Shown: positions 7,156-16,351 of the stretch, in pieces
Layout: each line of letters begins with the position of its first letter
How positions within the stretch are numbered: the stretch's first letter is position 1
Assembly (NCBI GenBank): GCA_021845595.1
Contig: JAJZVV010000020.1
Location: 1 to 43,370, forward strand
Reading direction: 5' to 3'
Origin: Pseudomonadota bacterium
Lineage (GTDB): Bacteria > Pseudomonadota > Alphaproteobacteria > Acetobacterales > Acetobacteraceae
Length of the DNA stretch: 43,370 nucleotides
Program-made: the position numbers and the translations under genes
The notes under the pieces: generated by a model
Databases searched by the model: none
What the model was told of the DNA's origin: nothing
Seen by the model: the letters and a program-made list of their open reading frames with translations, nothing else

Positions 7156-8946
7156 TCAGCGCATCTCCTCGACCGGGGTCACCCCCATCACCGACAGGCC
7201 GGAGCGGATCACCACCGCCGTCGCCGCCACCAGCGCCAGTCGCGCCCGTGTCCCGTCGGGGTCCTCCGCTTGCAGGAAGCGGAGCGCGGCGTCATCCCGG
7301 CCCCGGTTCCACAGTGTATGAAAATCGGCGGCCAAGTCATAGAGGAAAAAAGCGATTCGATGCGGCTCCCGTGCCTCGGCCGCGGCCTCCACGAGGCGGG
7401 GGAAGCCGGCGAGGCGACGGATCAGCCCCAATTCGCCGGCATCGGCGAGGGCATCGAGCGGCGCCTCGGCCAGACGTTCGGGCGCCAGCGCCTCGGCGCC
7501 GAACTGCTCGGCCGCCAGACGCAGGACCGAACGGCAGCGCGCATGCGCATACTGCACGTAGAACACGGGGTTCTCGCGGGTCTGCGCCAGCACCGCGTCG
7601 AGATCGAACTCCATCTGCGCGTCGCTCTTGCGCGTCAGCATGATGAACCGCACGACATCGCGGCCGACCTCGTCCAGCAGATCGCGCAGCGTGACGAAAG
7701 TGCCGGCGCGCTTGGACATCCGCACCGGCTCGCCGCCCTTGAGGATGTGCACGATCTGGCAGAGCACGACTTCGAGTTTCGCACGTCCATCGGGCGCCAG
7801 CGCCGTCACCACCGCCTGCATGCGCGGCACGTAGCCGCCGTGATCGGCGCCCCAGACATCGATCATGATCTCCGCCCCGCGCGCCATCTTGTCCGCGTGG
7901 CAGGCGATGTCGTTGGCGAAATACGTGTTGCTGCCGTCAGACTTGCGCAGCGGCCGATCGACGTCGTCGCCGAACCGCGTCGAGCGGAACAGCGTCTGCG
8001 GCCGCGCCTCCCAATCCTCCGGCAGCTTGCCCTTGGGCGGTTCCAGCACGCCCTCGTAGATCAGATCCGCGCCGGCCAGGCGCTCGATCGCTTCATCCAC
8101 GGCGCCAGCGGCGAGCAGGGCGCGCTCGGAGGTGAACACGTCGTGGACGACGCCGAGTGCCGCGAGATCCTCGCGAATCGCCGCCATCATCATCGCCACG
8201 GCGCTCTCGCGAACCGTGTCGAACCACAGCGCGGGATCGGCGATGCCGAGATCCGGCGCGGCGAGGCTCGCGCCATGTTTGCGCGCCAGCGCCGCACCGA
8301 CCGCGATCAGATAGTCGCCGCGATATTGCAGCCCACCCGGCGTCGCGGCATCGACGTCCGCCTCGGTGACGGGCGAATCGAGCGCCTGCAGGTAGCGCCA
8401 GTATGCCGCCCAGGCCAGCGCGGCGACCTGCGCCCCGGCGTCGTTGATGTAGAACTCGCGCACGACGCGATAGCCCGCCTTGGCCAGCAGATTGGCCAGC
8501 GCATCGCCGACCACGGCGCCGCGGCAATGGCCGATATGCATCGGCCCGGTCGGATTGGCCGAGACATATTCGACATTCACCCGCCGCATCGCCCCCGCGC
8601 GGCTCTCACCGTAGGTCTCGCCGGCGAGCAGGATCGAAGGCAGCTCGGCGCGCAGGGCCGCGGGGCGAAGACGGATATTGACGAAGCCTGGCCCCGCCGG
8701 CTCGGCCGTCGCGATGGCGGGATCCGCGGTGAGCGCGGCGGCGAGCGCGGCGGCGAGTTTCGCCGGCGGCATCCGCGCCGCCTTGGCCGCGACCAGCGCG
8801 GCGTTGGTGGCGACGTCGCCATGGTCGGCCTCGCGCGTCGGGCCGGCATCGACCCGCGCGGCGATCGCTTCCGGCAGGTCGGGCACGATGCCGCGCAGGC
8901 CGGCAAGCACGCTCTCGCGCATCCGCGCGTAGATGTTCACGCTCAT
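7156..8946 (-). CDS. argS: Arginyl-tRNA synthetase
   Basis: Class I aminoacyl-tRNA synthetase charging tRNA-Arg. At 596 residues it has the usual length. Residues 1-95 form the Arg-tRNA synthetase N-terminal (additional) domain, ending in GFVNIRL. The ATP site is [14 protein letters not shown] with HIGH at 137-140, and the KMSKS-like loop is RMSKRAGTF near residue 400. The C-terminal anticodon-binding DALR domain ends in [15 protein letters not shown], a typical end. It starts 6 nt after dgt. Confidence 0.98.
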   Translation of the reverse strand: MSVNIYARMRESVLAGLRGIVPDLPEAIAARVDAGPTREADHGDVATNAALVAAKAARMPPAKLAAALAAALTADPAIATAEPAGPGFVNIRLRPAALRAELPSILLAGETYGESRAGAMRRVNVEYVSANPTGPMHIGHCRGAVVGDALANLLAKAGYRVVREFYINDAGAQVAALAWAAYWRYLQALDSPVTEADVDAATPGGLQYRGDYLIAVGAALARKHGASLAAPDLGIADPALWFDTVRESAVAMMMAAIREDLAALGVVHDVFTSERALLAAGAVDEAIERLAGADLIYEGVLEPPKGKLPEDWEARPQTLFRSTRFGDDVDRPLRKSDGSNTYFANDIACHADKMARGAEIMIDVWGADHGGYVPRMQAVVTALAPDGRAKLEVVLCQIVHILKGGEPVRMSKRAGTFVTLRDLLDEVGRDVVRFIMLTRKSDAQMEFDLDAVLAQTRENPVFYVQYAHARCRSVLRLAAEQFGAEALAPERLAEAPLDALADAGELGLIRRLAGFPRLVEAAAEAREPHRIAFFLYDLAADFHTLWNRGRDDAALRFLQAEDPDGTRARLALVAATAVVIRSGLSVMGVTPVEEMR

Positions 8947-8952
8947 GTCGTT

Positions 8953-10140
8953 TCAGCCCGAAATTGAAAGGTCGGTCAGCCGCCGGTACTCATCCAGCGC
9001 GAAGCGGTCGGTCATCCCGGCGATATAGTCGCACACCGCCCGTGCCGCCCGGCCCGAGCCGCCCGCCTCGCCCGCCTGCGCGCGCCAGTCGCCCGGCAGC
9101 AGCGCCGGGTTGGCGTGCAGCAGGGCAAACAGCTCGCCGGTTACGCGGCGGGCCTTGCTGGTCATGCGGTTCAGCCGCCAGTGATGGTAGAGCCGCGCGA
9201 AGAGGAACGATTTGATGGCGCGGTTGGCCTCGGCCATGGCCGGGCTGAACCCGATCACCGGCTGCGGCGCGGCGCGCACGGCATCCGCGTTCGCCGGCGC
9301 CAGCGCCGCGAGGCGGGCGCGGCTGGCGGCGATCAGGTCGCTGACGAAGGCGTCGATGACGCGGCGGATCATTTCATGGCGCAGCCGGCCCGCCGGTGCG
9401 TCGCGGCAGATGGTGCGCGCGTCGGCCAGGGCGGCGCCGATCACCGGCAGCGGTGCCAGGTCCTCGGCGGCGAGAATCCCGGCCCGCAGCCCGTCATCGA
9501 GGTCGTGGCTGTGATAGGCGATGTCGTCGGCCATGGCCGCGAGCTGGGCCTCGGCGCCGGCGTGATGGTGCAGATGCAGCGGGTAGCGGGCGTCGAATTC
9601 GGCGACGAAGGAAGGCGGGCGGTGCAGCGGGCCATTGTGCTTGACCAGCCCCTCCAGCGTCTCCCAGGTCAGGTTCAGCCCGTCGAAACCGGCGTAGCGC
9701 TGTTCCAGCACGGTGACGACACGCAGCGACTGCGCGTTGTGGTCGAACCCGTCGAACGCCCGCATCGCCAGCGCCAGCGCGTCCTCCCCGGCATGGCCGA
9801 AGGGCGGATGGCCGAGGTCGTGCGCCAGCGCCAGCGCCTCGGTGAGGTCCTCGTTGAGCCCGAGCGCGCGGGCGACGGAGCGGGCGATCTGCGCCACCTC
9901 GATCGAGTGGGTCAGGCGGGTGCGATAGAAATCGCCCTCGTGGTTGACGAAGACCTGGGTCTTGTACTGCAGCTTGCGGAACGCCGCGCTGTGGATGACA
10001 CGGTCGCGGTCGCGCTGCCACGGGCTGCGGCTGGCCGCCTCCGGCTCGGCGTGCTGGCGGCCGCGCGCGCCTTCGGTGCGCACCGCCCACGGCGCGAGCC
10101 CGGCTTCGGCCGGATGCGGAGACGCGAATTCGGTCGTCAT
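8953..10140 (-). CDS. dgt: Deoxyguanosinetriphosphate triphosphohydrolase-like protein
   Basis: HD-domain enzyme of the dGTPase family, removing triphosphate from dNTPs. At 395 residues it belongs to the short type-2 class common in alphaproteobacteria. The metal site is visible as TRLTHS (H78), HDLGHPPFGHAGE (HD at 107-108) and a later DDIAYHSHD motif. The N-terminus carries the family block RDRVIHSAAFRKLQYKTQVF. It is the first gene of the ten-gene minus-strand run and diverges from the iron-sulfur carrier gene across 89 nt. Exact substrate preference cannot be read from sequence. Confidence 0.93.
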   Translation of the reverse strand: MTTEFASPHPAEAGLAPWAVRTEGARGRQHAEPEAASRSPWQRDRDRVIHSAAFRKLQYKTQVFVNHEGDFYRTRLTHSIEVAQIARSVARALGLNEDLTEALALAHDLGHPPFGHAGEDALALAMRAFDGFDHNAQSLRVVTVLEQRYAGFDGLNLTWETLEGLVKHNGPLHRPPSFVAEFDARYPLHLHHHAGAEAQLAAMADDIAYHSHDLDDGLRAGILAAEDLAPLPVIGAALADARTICRDAPAGRLRHEMIRRVIDAFVSDLIAASRARLAALAPANADAVRAAPQPVIGFSPAMAEANRAIKSFLFARLYHHWRLNRMTSKARRVTGELFALLHANPALLPGDWRAQAGEAGGSGRAARAVCDYIAGMTDRFALDEYRRLTDLSISG

Positions 10141-10194
10141 GACGCGCGAGGGGTTAGCATGACGGGTCAGCGCTTCGCTACTGCCACGCCACCC

Positions 10195-10223
10195 TTCAAT
10201 CCGGACCCGATCGGTCCTATCTT
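10195..10223 (+). promoter_or_regulatory. Promoter placing transcription start at the carrier ATG
   Basis: TTCAAT (10195-10200) and TATCTT (10218-10223) are 17 nt apart. Only six bases separate the -10 box from the ATG at 10230, and no ribosome-binding site is visible. If the promoter is real the mRNA would be leaderless. Confidence 0.4.
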
Positions 10224-10229
10224 GGCGGT

Positions 10230-10571
10230 ATGAACGAATATTCCGCCATCCCGCTGTTCGCCGTCTCCGAAAGCGCCGCCGCGCGCATCGCCGAGATCGC
10301 CACCGAGCCCGGCCAGGCGCTGCGCGTCACCGTGCTGGCCGGTGGCTGCAGCGGCTTCCAGTACCGCTTCGAGCTGGACGCGAACCGCCAGCCGGACGAC
10401 GTCGTCATCGCCCAGGACGGCGCGCAGGTGGTGGTCGACCCCGCCAGCCTCGAACTGCTCGCCGGCGCCGAACTCGAGTTCACCGATGCGCTGATGGGCA
10501 GCTACTTCACTGTGCGCAACCCGAACGCGACCAGCTCCTGCGGCTGCGGAACCAGTTTCGCCATCGACTGA
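10230..10571 (+). CDS. erpA: A-type iron-sulfur cluster carrier/insertion protein
   Basis: HesB/IscA-family carrier that receives iron-sulfur clusters and inserts them into apo-proteins. At 113 residues it has the usual size. The three cluster-binding cysteines are present: C40 in AGGCSGFQY and C104/C106 in SSCGCGTSF. The symbol erpA is by closest resemblance; iscA-like or sufA-like names are possible, and no isc/suf genes are beside it. It diverges from dgt and is followed after 10 nt by xthA, the common alphaproteobacterial order. No Shine-Dalgarno sequence precedes its ATG. Confidence 0.92.
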   Translation: MNEYSAIPLFAVSESAAARIAEIATEPGQALRVTVLAGGCSGFQYRFELDANRQPDDVVIAQDGAQVVVDPASLELLAGAELEFTDALMGSYFTVRNPNATSSCGCGTSFAID

Positions 10572-10581
10572 GCCGCGGCCG

Positions 10582-11349
10582 GTGCGACTCGCCACCTGGA
10601 ACGTCAATTCGATCCGCGCCCGCCAGGGGCACGTCACCCGCTTCCTCGAACGGGTGGCGCCTGACCTGCTGTTGCTGCAGGAGATCAAGTGCGAGGACAG
10701 CGCGTTCCCCGCCGAGGCCTTCGCTGCGCTCGGCTATCGCAGCGCGGTGGTCGGTCAGAAGAGCTATAACGGCGTCGCCATCCTCTCCCGCCTGCCCTTC
10801 ACCGTGACGCTGCGCGCCCTGCCCGGGGGGGACGACGCGCAGGCGCGCTATCTCGAAATCGAGGCCGGCGGCGTCGCCATCGGCAATCTCTACGCGCCGA
10901 ACGGCAATTCCGGCGGCGCGGATGGGTTCGCCTACAAGCTGGCCTGGCTCGACCGGCTGGCCGAGCGGGCCCGCACCCTGCTCGCGGCGGATACGCCCGC
11001 CATCCTCGCCGGCGACTACAATATCTGCCCGACCGACGCCGACCTCGCGCCCGGCGCCCTGGCGGCGGGCGACGCGCTGATCCGGCCGGAAACCCGCGCC
11101 CGCTTCCGCACCCTGCTCTGGCTCGGCCTCACCGATGCGGTGCGGGCGCTGCATCCGCAGGCGCCGATGTATTCGTTCTGGGACTATCAGGCCGCGGCCT
11201 TCGCGCGGGATCTCGGCCTGCGCATCGACCATGCGCTGCTGTCGCCGACGCTCGCCGAACGCCTGGTCGCGGCCGAGCCTGAACGCGACGAGCGGGCGGC
11301 GGACCAGCCTTCGGACCACGTGCCCGTGCTGGTGACGCTCGCCGGCTGA
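10582..11349 (+). CDS. xthA: Exodeoxyribonuclease III (AP endonuclease)
   Basis: EEP-fold nuclease that cleaves abasic sites and trims 3' ends in base-excision repair. The GTG start at 10582 gives MRLATWNVNSIRAR, the standard family beginning. The 255-residue protein has the catalytic residues in place: E34 in LLLQEIKCED, D145 and N147 in GDYNICPTD, D216/H217 in LRIDHALL, and D245/H246 in SDHVPV. It follows the iron-sulfur carrier gene by 10 nt and probably shares its transcript. Confidence 0.96.
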   Translation: MRLATWNVNSIRARQGHVTRFLERVAPDLLLLQEIKCEDSAFPAEAFAALGYRSAVVGQKSYNGVAILSRLPFTVTLRALPGGDDAQARYLEIEAGGVAIGNLYAPNGNSGGADGFAYKLAWLDRLAERARTLLAADTPAILAGDYNICPTDADLAPGALAAGDALIRPETRARFRTLLWLGLTDAVRALHPQAPMYSFWDYQAAAFARDLGLRIDHALLSPTLAERLVAAEPERDERAADQPSDHVPVLVTLAG

Positions 11350-11399
11350 ACGGCCGGAGCGGGCCGGCGCGGCGCTTTGGTGGAGAACGGACTGTCTGG

Positions 11400-11454
11400 A
11401 AAAAAAAGAAGCCGGACGCGGCGGGAGGAAGGGGGGGGGTTACCGCGTCCGGCT
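11400..11454 (-). terminator. Rho-independent terminator with G/C-rich 21-nt loop
   Basis: Perfect 12-bp inverted repeat: agccggacgcgg at 11410-11421 and ccgcgtccggct at 11443-11454, followed on the minus strand by TTC and eight T (11407-11400). It ends the minus-strand transketolase-like/DUF4188 transcript about 115 nt after the DUF4188 stop. The loop contains a run of nine G on the plus strand. There is no T-tract on the plus-strand side, so it is not an obvious terminator for xthA. Confidence 0.85.
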
Positions 11455-11569
11455 GACAGCTCGGGAACTCGTCCAAGCGTGCGAGGACGTTTCTAGGCGC
11501 CGGGCGCCGGGGCGGCGTTGATTTAGGTCAAGGACGGCGATTTTTTTGCGCCCGCAAGGGCCCCGGCCC

Positions 11570-12100
11570 TCACGAGCCCGTATCGTCGAGCTCGCTCTCG
11601 CTCAGCGCGGGCGCCAGCTCGGCGCTGCCGGAAAGGCCGGCAGAGCCGGTGGCACGGGCGCGTTGGCGGGCGGTGAACATCGCCCCGCGCGCCGGGATCG
11701 GGTGGGCGAAGCGCAGGAGGCCGACCGGCTGCGGCATGTCGTCGAACACCGCCTCCACGCCGCCGCGCATGAAATAGGTCTCGTGCCAGAAGCCGGTGCC
11801 ACCGGAGTCGCGCAGGAACTTGGTCCACCACGCGCGATGCGGAGAGGAGCGCGCCCAGGCCTCCAGCGAGGCGAAGTCGCGCCAATACTGACGAATGCCG
11901 ACGTGCGGCGGGACCAGCGTCCACAGGAACGTCTCGTGCGCCAGCAACCCGTCCGGCATCGCCTTCGCGCTGGCGGCAATGCGCGGGCCCAAGCCGAACA
12001 GCGTGCGCAGGCCGCTCACCGCGTTCACGCGCATGCCGAGCAGGATCATCACCAGATCCGGATACCGGCCCAGCTCGACGGTAATGCGCTGGACCGCCAC
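11570..12100 (-). CDS. DUF4188 (monooxygenase-like) family protein
   Basis: 176-residue protein whose sequence resembles the DUF4188 family, distantly related to small heme- or ABM-type monooxygenases. The family-like features are MILLGMRVNAVSG near the N-terminus, QYWRDFASLEAWAR in the middle and GFWHETYFM followed by CVY/VFDDMP-type text. No biochemical role is established that I can assign. It starts 5 nt after the transketolase-like gene, so the two are co-transcribed, which hints at a shared metabolic or stress role. The last 35 residues are a Ser/Ala/Glu-rich tail outside the family core. Confidence 0.75.
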   Translation of the reverse strand: MAVQRITVELGRYPDLVMILLGMRVNAVSGLRTLFGLGPRIAASAKAMPDGLLAHETFLWTLVPPHVGIRQYWRDFASLEAWARSSPHRAWWTKFLRDSGGTGFWHETYFMRGGVEAVFDDMPQPVGLLRFAHPIPARGAMFTARQRARATGSAGLSGSAELAPALSESELDDTGS

Positions 12101-12105
12101 GGCCG

Positions 12106-14490
12106 CTACCCGAGCAGGGCCGCGGCGCAGGCGTCCAGGATGGAGGCTTCGTCGAGCCGATAGGCGGCGTAGAGATCCGGAATGTCACCGCTCTGGCCGA
12201 AATGATCGACGCCGAGCGGCACCACCCGATGCCCGTGCACGCCGCCGAGCCAGGCATGCGCCGCCGGATGGCCGTCCAGCACCGTCACCAGCGCTGCGCC
12301 CGGGGCGAGCGGGGCGAGAATCGCCTCGATATGGGCCTGCGCCTTGTGCCCGGCCTGCCGCGCTCGCTGGGCGGCGAGCCAGCTGGCATGGAGCCGGTCG
12401 GGGCTGGTGATGGCGAGCAGCCCGGCTCCGGGGGCTTCCTCGCCGAGCGCCGCGAAGGCGGCCTCGGTCTCGGGCGCAACCGGGCCCTGATAGGCGAGCG
12501 CGAGCCGCGCGCCGGGCGCCGGCGGCACCACCCAGTGCGCCCCGGCGATCACCGCCGCCGGGTCGAGCGTGCGCTGGGGCTGGGCGATGGCGCGGGTCGA
12601 AAGCCGCAGCCACACCGCCGAACCACCCTCGGCCTGCATATGGACGAAGGCGTGGCGCAACAGAATGCCGAGCTCGTCGACATACGCCGGCTCGAACGAC
12701 GCCAGCCGGTCCGCGCTCATGCCGATCAGCGGCGTGTTCACCGATTGGTGCTGGCCCCCTTCCGGCGCCAGGGTGATGCCGGAGGGGGTGGAGACGAGCA
12801 GGAAGCGCGCATCCTGGTAGCAGGCATAGATCAGCGCATCGAGGCCGCGATTGACGAACGGATCGTAGACGGTGCCGATGGGCAGCACCCGCGCGCCGTT
12901 CAGCGCGTGCTGCAGCCCGGCGGCGGCGAGCATGAGGAACAGATTCTGTTCGGCGATGCCGAGTTCGATATGCTGTCCCTCGGGCGTCATGCCCCAGCGC
13001 TGGGCGCTGGCGAGTTTGGCGTCGCGGAAGACGTCGTTGCGGGTGTGGCGGTCGAACACGCCGCGGCGGTTCACCCACGGGCCGAGGCTGGTCGAGACCG
13101 TCACGTCCGGGCTGGTGGTGAGGATGCGCTCGCCCAGCTCCTTGAACGCCCCCTGGCCGCGGCCGATCTCGGCGAGGATGTCGCCGAAGCCGCTCTGGGT
13201 GGACATTTTCCGCCCCGCCGTCCGCGGCACCGGCAGCGCCTCGGGCACCGCCACGGCCGGCGCGCTGAGCCGCCGCCCGGCCGGGCTGAGCGGGCTGGCG
13301 AAAGGCACGCTGTCGATGAACTCGGCGAGCTCACCCGCCGGAACGTCCATCCCCTCGAACGGATCGAGCTCGAAGCCGGGGCGGATGCGCATCTCGGCGC
13401 GGAACCGCTCCATCTGCTCCTTCGACATCAGCCCGGCGTGGTTGTCCTTGTGGCCGGCGAAGGGCAGGCCCATGCCCTTGATCGTGTACGCGATGAAGCA
13501 GGTCGGCTGGTCCCCCTGCCCGGCCGCGCCGCGCAGCGCCTCGCCGACGGCGGCGATGTCGTGGCCGCCGAGATTGGTCATCAGCGCGCCGAGCTCATCG
13601 TCGCTGAGCCGGTCGATCAGCCCACGCACCCCGGCGGAGCGGCCGAGATCCGCCAGCACCGCCTGGCGCCACGCCGCCCCGCCCTGGAAGGTCAGCGCCG
13701 AATAGAGGCTGTTCGGGCAATCATCGATCCAGCGCTCCAGCGCGTCCCCGCCCTCGCGCGCGAAGGCCGCCTGCAGCTTCTGGCCGTATTTGATGGTGAC
13801 GACGTTCCAGCCCATGTCGCGGAACAGACCCTCGATGCGGCCGAACAGCCGGTCCGGCACCACCGAATCGAGGCTCTGGCGGTTGTAGTCGACGATCCAC
13901 CAGACATTGCGGACGTCGTGCTTCCAGCCTTCGAGCAGGGCCTCGTAGATATTGCCCTCGTCCAGCTCGGCGTCGCCGGCGATGGCGATCTGCCGCCCGG
14001 CCGGGCGCTCGGCGCCGGCAAACCCGTGCAGTCGGACGTAATCCTGCATCAGGCTGGCGAAACTGGTCAGCGCCACGCCGAGCCCGACCGAGCCGGTGGA
14101 GAAATCCACCTCCGGACCGTCCTTGCTGCGCGAGGGATAGGGCTGCAGACCACCGAACTCCCTGAGCGTCGTCAGCCGCTCGCGCGGCAGGCGGCCGAGC
14201 AGATAGTTGATGGCGTGGAACACCGGCCCGGCGTGCGGCTTCACCGCGACCCGGTCCTCGGGGCGCAGAATGTCGAAATAGAGCGCCGTCATGATCGAAA
14301 CGACCGAGGCGCAGGAGGCCTGATGGCCACCGACCTTCAGCCCGTCGCGGTTCGGCCGGATATGGTTGGCGTGATGGATCATCCATGCCGAGAGCCAGAG
14401 CAGCTTGCGTTCGATCGCGCCGAGCAGCTCGAGCCGGCGCTCTGCGTCGGCCTGCGGCCTCGCGGCCAACCCCTGGAGCGGCATGGTCAT
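12106..14490 (-). CDS. Transketolase / AceE-like thiamine diphosphate enzyme
   Basis: 794-residue single-chain TPP enzyme that looks more like homodimeric pyruvate dehydrogenase E1 (AceE) than classic transketolase. The visible parts are LKVGGHQASCASVVSIMTAL (54-59 contains the first His), the TPP/Mg motif GDAELDEG at 172-179 closing at DYNRQS (201-206), the second half LGIAEQNLFLMLAAAGL with the cofactor-activating Glu, and a transketolase C-terminal domain. The start at 14490 has AAGGAAC 7 nt upstream; the 26-codon extension further upstream lacks this. It is shorter than E. coli AceE (887). With no E2/E3 genes alongside, its acceptor is unclear, and it may act as a ketolase. Confidence 0.85.
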   Translation of the reverse strand: MTMPLQGLAARPQADAERRLELLGAIERKLLWLSAWMIHHANHIRPNRDGLKVGGHQASCASVVSIMTALYFDILRPEDRVAVKPHAGPVFHAINYLLGRLPRERLTTLREFGGLQPYPSRSKDGPEVDFSTGSVGLGVALTSFASLMQDYVRLHGFAGAERPAGRQIAIAGDAELDEGNIYEALLEGWKHDVRNVWWIVDYNRQSLDSVVPDRLFGRIEGLFRDMGWNVVTIKYGQKLQAAFAREGGDALERWIDDCPNSLYSALTFQGGAAWRQAVLADLGRSAGVRGLIDRLSDDELGALMTNLGGHDIAAVGEALRGAAGQGDQPTCFIAYTIKGMGLPFAGHKDNHAGLMSKEQMERFRAEMRIRPGFELDPFEGMDVPAGELAEFIDSVPFASPLSPAGRRLSAPAVAVPEALPVPRTAGRKMSTQSGFGDILAEIGRGQGAFKELGERILTTSPDVTVSTSLGPWVNRRGVFDRHTRNDVFRDAKLASAQRWGMTPEGQHIELGIAEQNLFLMLAAAGLQHALNGARVLPIGTVYDPFVNRGLDALIYACYQDARFLLVSTPSGITLAPEGGQHQSVNTPLIGMSADRLASFEPAYVDELGILLRHAFVHMQAEGGSAVWLRLSTRAIAQPQRTLDPAAVIAGAHWVVPPAPGARLALAYQGPVAPETEAAFAALGEEAPGAGLLAITSPDRLHASWLAAQRARQAGHKAQAHIEAILAPLAPGAALVTVLDGHPAAHAWLGGVHGHRVVPLGVDHFGQSGDIPDLYAAYRLDEASILDACAAALLG

Positions 14491-14518
14491 GGGCGTTCCT
14501 TCCGAGCCATTTCGCTGG

Positions 14519-14547
14519 CATATACAGCCAAGCGCACGGCCTGTCTG
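14519..14547 (-). promoter_or_regulatory. Promoter of the AceE-like/DUF4188 operon
   Basis: Minus strand CAGACA (14547-14542) and TATATG (14524-14519) with 17 nt spacing. The predicted start near 14512 gives a leader of about 22 nt containing the AAGGAAC ribosome site. It lies in the 89-nt gap shared with the divergent methyltransferase gene. Confidence 0.5.
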
Positions 14548-14579
14548 CCCTCGGCGCCGGGCGCCCAAGGAACGGTACC

Positions 14580-15398
14580 GTGACGAAACTCGAAACCCAG
14601 CTCGTCAACGCGCGTCACGGCATCATGCTGGTCAATCCGCGCGACTATTTCGTCGGGCAGGCGATCATCGCCTATGGCGAATACTCCGAGCCGGAATGGC
14701 AGGCGCTGGCGGCGCTCGTGAGCCAGACCCAGGGCGACGTCGTCGAGATCGGCGCCAATATCGGGGCGCACACCGTGCCCCTCGCCCGCGCCCTGTCGGA
14801 GCGCGGCGGGCGGCTGATCGCCTTCGAGCCGCAGCCGGTCGTGTTCCAGATGCTCTGTGCCAATCTGGCACTGAACGGGCTGGCGAATGTGCTGGCCTGG
14901 CCCTTCGCCTGCGGCGCCGAGCCGGGCGTGGTCGCCTTCGCGCCGCCGGACTACGCCGCGGTGGGGAATTTCGGCGCCGTCGAGATGACGGCCGGCATCG
15001 GGGCCGGCGCCCAGACCGTCCCGCGCGTGCGGCTCGACGACTGGGCGGGCGAGGGCCGCATCGCGCTGATCAAGATCGATGTCGAGGGCCAGGAACTGGC
15101 GGCGCTCGCCGGCGCCACGGCGACCCTCGCGCGGCACCGGCCGCTGCTCTATGTCGAGAATGACCGTTTCGAGCAGTCGCAGGCGCTCATCACCTGGCTC
15201 GACGCGGCCGGCTACCGGCTGTGGTGGCATCTGCCGCCGCTGTTCAGCGCGACGAATTTCTTCGGGCTGGCCGAAAATCGCTATCCCAACCTCGTGTCCG
15301 TCAACATGATCGGCGTCCCGCGCGAGATGGAGGCCCAGATGGGCGACCTCCGCCCGGTCGAGGACGCCGCCTGGCACCCGCTGCGGCGGCCGGGCTGA
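14580..15398 (+). CDS. FkbM-family SAM-dependent methyltransferase
   Basis: 272-residue methyltransferase. The GTG start at 14580 follows AAGGAAC with 6-7 nt spacing, so it is preferred over the longer frame that runs back into the divergent gene. SAM-binding motif I reads VVEIGANIGAHTVPLA (55-70), followed by LIAFEPQP (79-86) and the FkbM signature IALIKIDVEGQELAALAG (161-178). FkbM proteins O-methylate sugars, polyketides or other hydroxyl groups; the substrate here cannot be told. It diverges from the AceE-like gene and precedes the ring-cleavage dioxygenase by 80 nt. Confidence 0.9.
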   Translation: MTKLETQLVNARHGIMLVNPRDYFVGQAIIAYGEYSEPEWQALAALVSQTQGDVVEIGANIGAHTVPLARALSERGGRLIAFEPQPVVFQMLCANLALNGLANVLAWPFACGAEPGVVAFAPPDYAAVGNFGAVEMTAGIGAGAQTVPRVRLDDWAGEGRIALIKIDVEGQELAALAGATATLARHRPLLYVENDRFEQSQALITWLDAAGYRLWWHLPPLFSATNFFGLAENRYPNLVSVNMIGVPREMEAQMGDLRPVEDAAWHPLRRPG

Positions 15399-15424
15399 CC
15401 GCCGCGCCGCCGGAGCGCTATGCT
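15395..15424 (+). promoter_or_regulatory. Possible promoter of the dioxygenase gene
   Basis: CTGACC (15395-15400) and TATGCT (15419-15424) with 18 nt spacing; it overlaps the last codons of the methyltransferase gene. Match to consensus is moderate. Confidence 0.3.
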
Positions 15425-15478
15425 GCACGCCGCAAGGGCGCCGATCGGCGCACCGAGGGAGTCAGGGAGGACCGGACC

Positions 15479-16351
15479 ATGCGCGACATGGACGAACGCG
15501 GCATCACCGCCTCGGTCATCGAACGGCTTCAGGCCACCCCCGACCCGCGGCTGCGGCGCATCATGACCAGCCTAGTTCGCCACCTGCACGATTTCGTCCG
15601 CGACGTCGAACTGACCGAGGCGGAATGGGCGACGGCGATCGACTTCCTCACCCGCACCGGCCAGGCCTGCACCGGGACGCGCCAGGAATTCATCCTGCTG
15701 TCGGACACGCTCGGCGTCTCGATCCTGGTCGACGCCCTCGCCCACCGGGCCGGGTCGGGGGTCACGGAATCGACCGTGCTCGGCCCGTTCTATGTCGAGG
15801 GCGCGCCGGAGCGGGCGAACGGGGCCGACATTTCCGCCGGGCTGGTGGGCGAGCCTCTGTTCGTCGAGGCCAGTATCGCCGGGCGCGACGGCGCGGCGCT
15901 CGCCGGCGCCACTGTCGATGTCTGGCATTCCGACGACGAAGGGTTCTACGACGTACAGCGCCCGGACCGGCCCGGCCCGGCACTGCGGGCGCGGTTCCAT
16001 TCCGACGCGGCGGGGTGGGTCCGGTTCTGGACCATCCAGCCGCGATCCTATCCGGTCCCGGTGGATGGCCCGGCGGGCGAGATGCTGCGTGCCACCGGCC
16101 GCCACGCCTTCCGCCCGGCGCACGTGCATTTCCGCCTCGCCGCCCCGGGCCACGCGACTTTGGTGACGCACATCTTCGTCGCCGGCGACGCCTATCTGGA
16201 CAGCGACGCGGTGTTCGCGGTGAAGCACTCACTGATCCGCGACTTCACCGAACAGCCGCCCGGCACCGCGCCGGACGGGCGCGTGCTCGGCCGCCCATGG
16301 CGACGGCTGGAGGCGGCGTTCGTGCTCGCGGAGGCGGCGCTAGGCGCTTGA
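15479..16351 (+). CDS. Intradiol ring-cleavage dioxygenase (hydroxyquinol/catechol 1,2-dioxygenase type)
   Basis: Non-heme Fe(III) enzyme that opens catechol-type rings between the two hydroxyls, feeding aromatic carbon toward the beta-ketoadipate pathway. The 290-residue chain starts at 15479 behind GGAGG (8 nt). Residues about 25-95 are the catechol dioxygenase N-terminal cap, which separates this group from protocatechuate 3,4-dioxygenase. The four iron ligands are present: Y157 (GFYDVQ), Y191 (PRSYPVP), H215 and H217 (PAHVHFRL). Neither a maleylacetate reductase nor a LysR regulator is nearby, so substrate (hydroxyquinol, catechol or chlorinated forms) is open. Its stop abuts the convergent EAL gene with no gap. 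Confidence 0.92.
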   Translation: MRDMDERGITASVIERLQATPDPRLRRIMTSLVRHLHDFVRDVELTEAEWATAIDFLTRTGQACTGTRQEFILLSDTLGVSILVDALAHRAGSGVTESTVLGPFYVEGAPERANGADISAGLVGEPLFVEASIAGRDGAALAGATVDVWHSDDEGFYDVQRPDRPGPALRARFHSDAAGWVRFWTIQPRSYPVPVDGPAGEMLRATGRHAFRPAHVHFRLAAPGHATLVTHIFVAGDAYLDSDAVFAVKHSLIRDFTEQPPGTAPDGRVLGRPWRRLEAAFVLAEAALGA

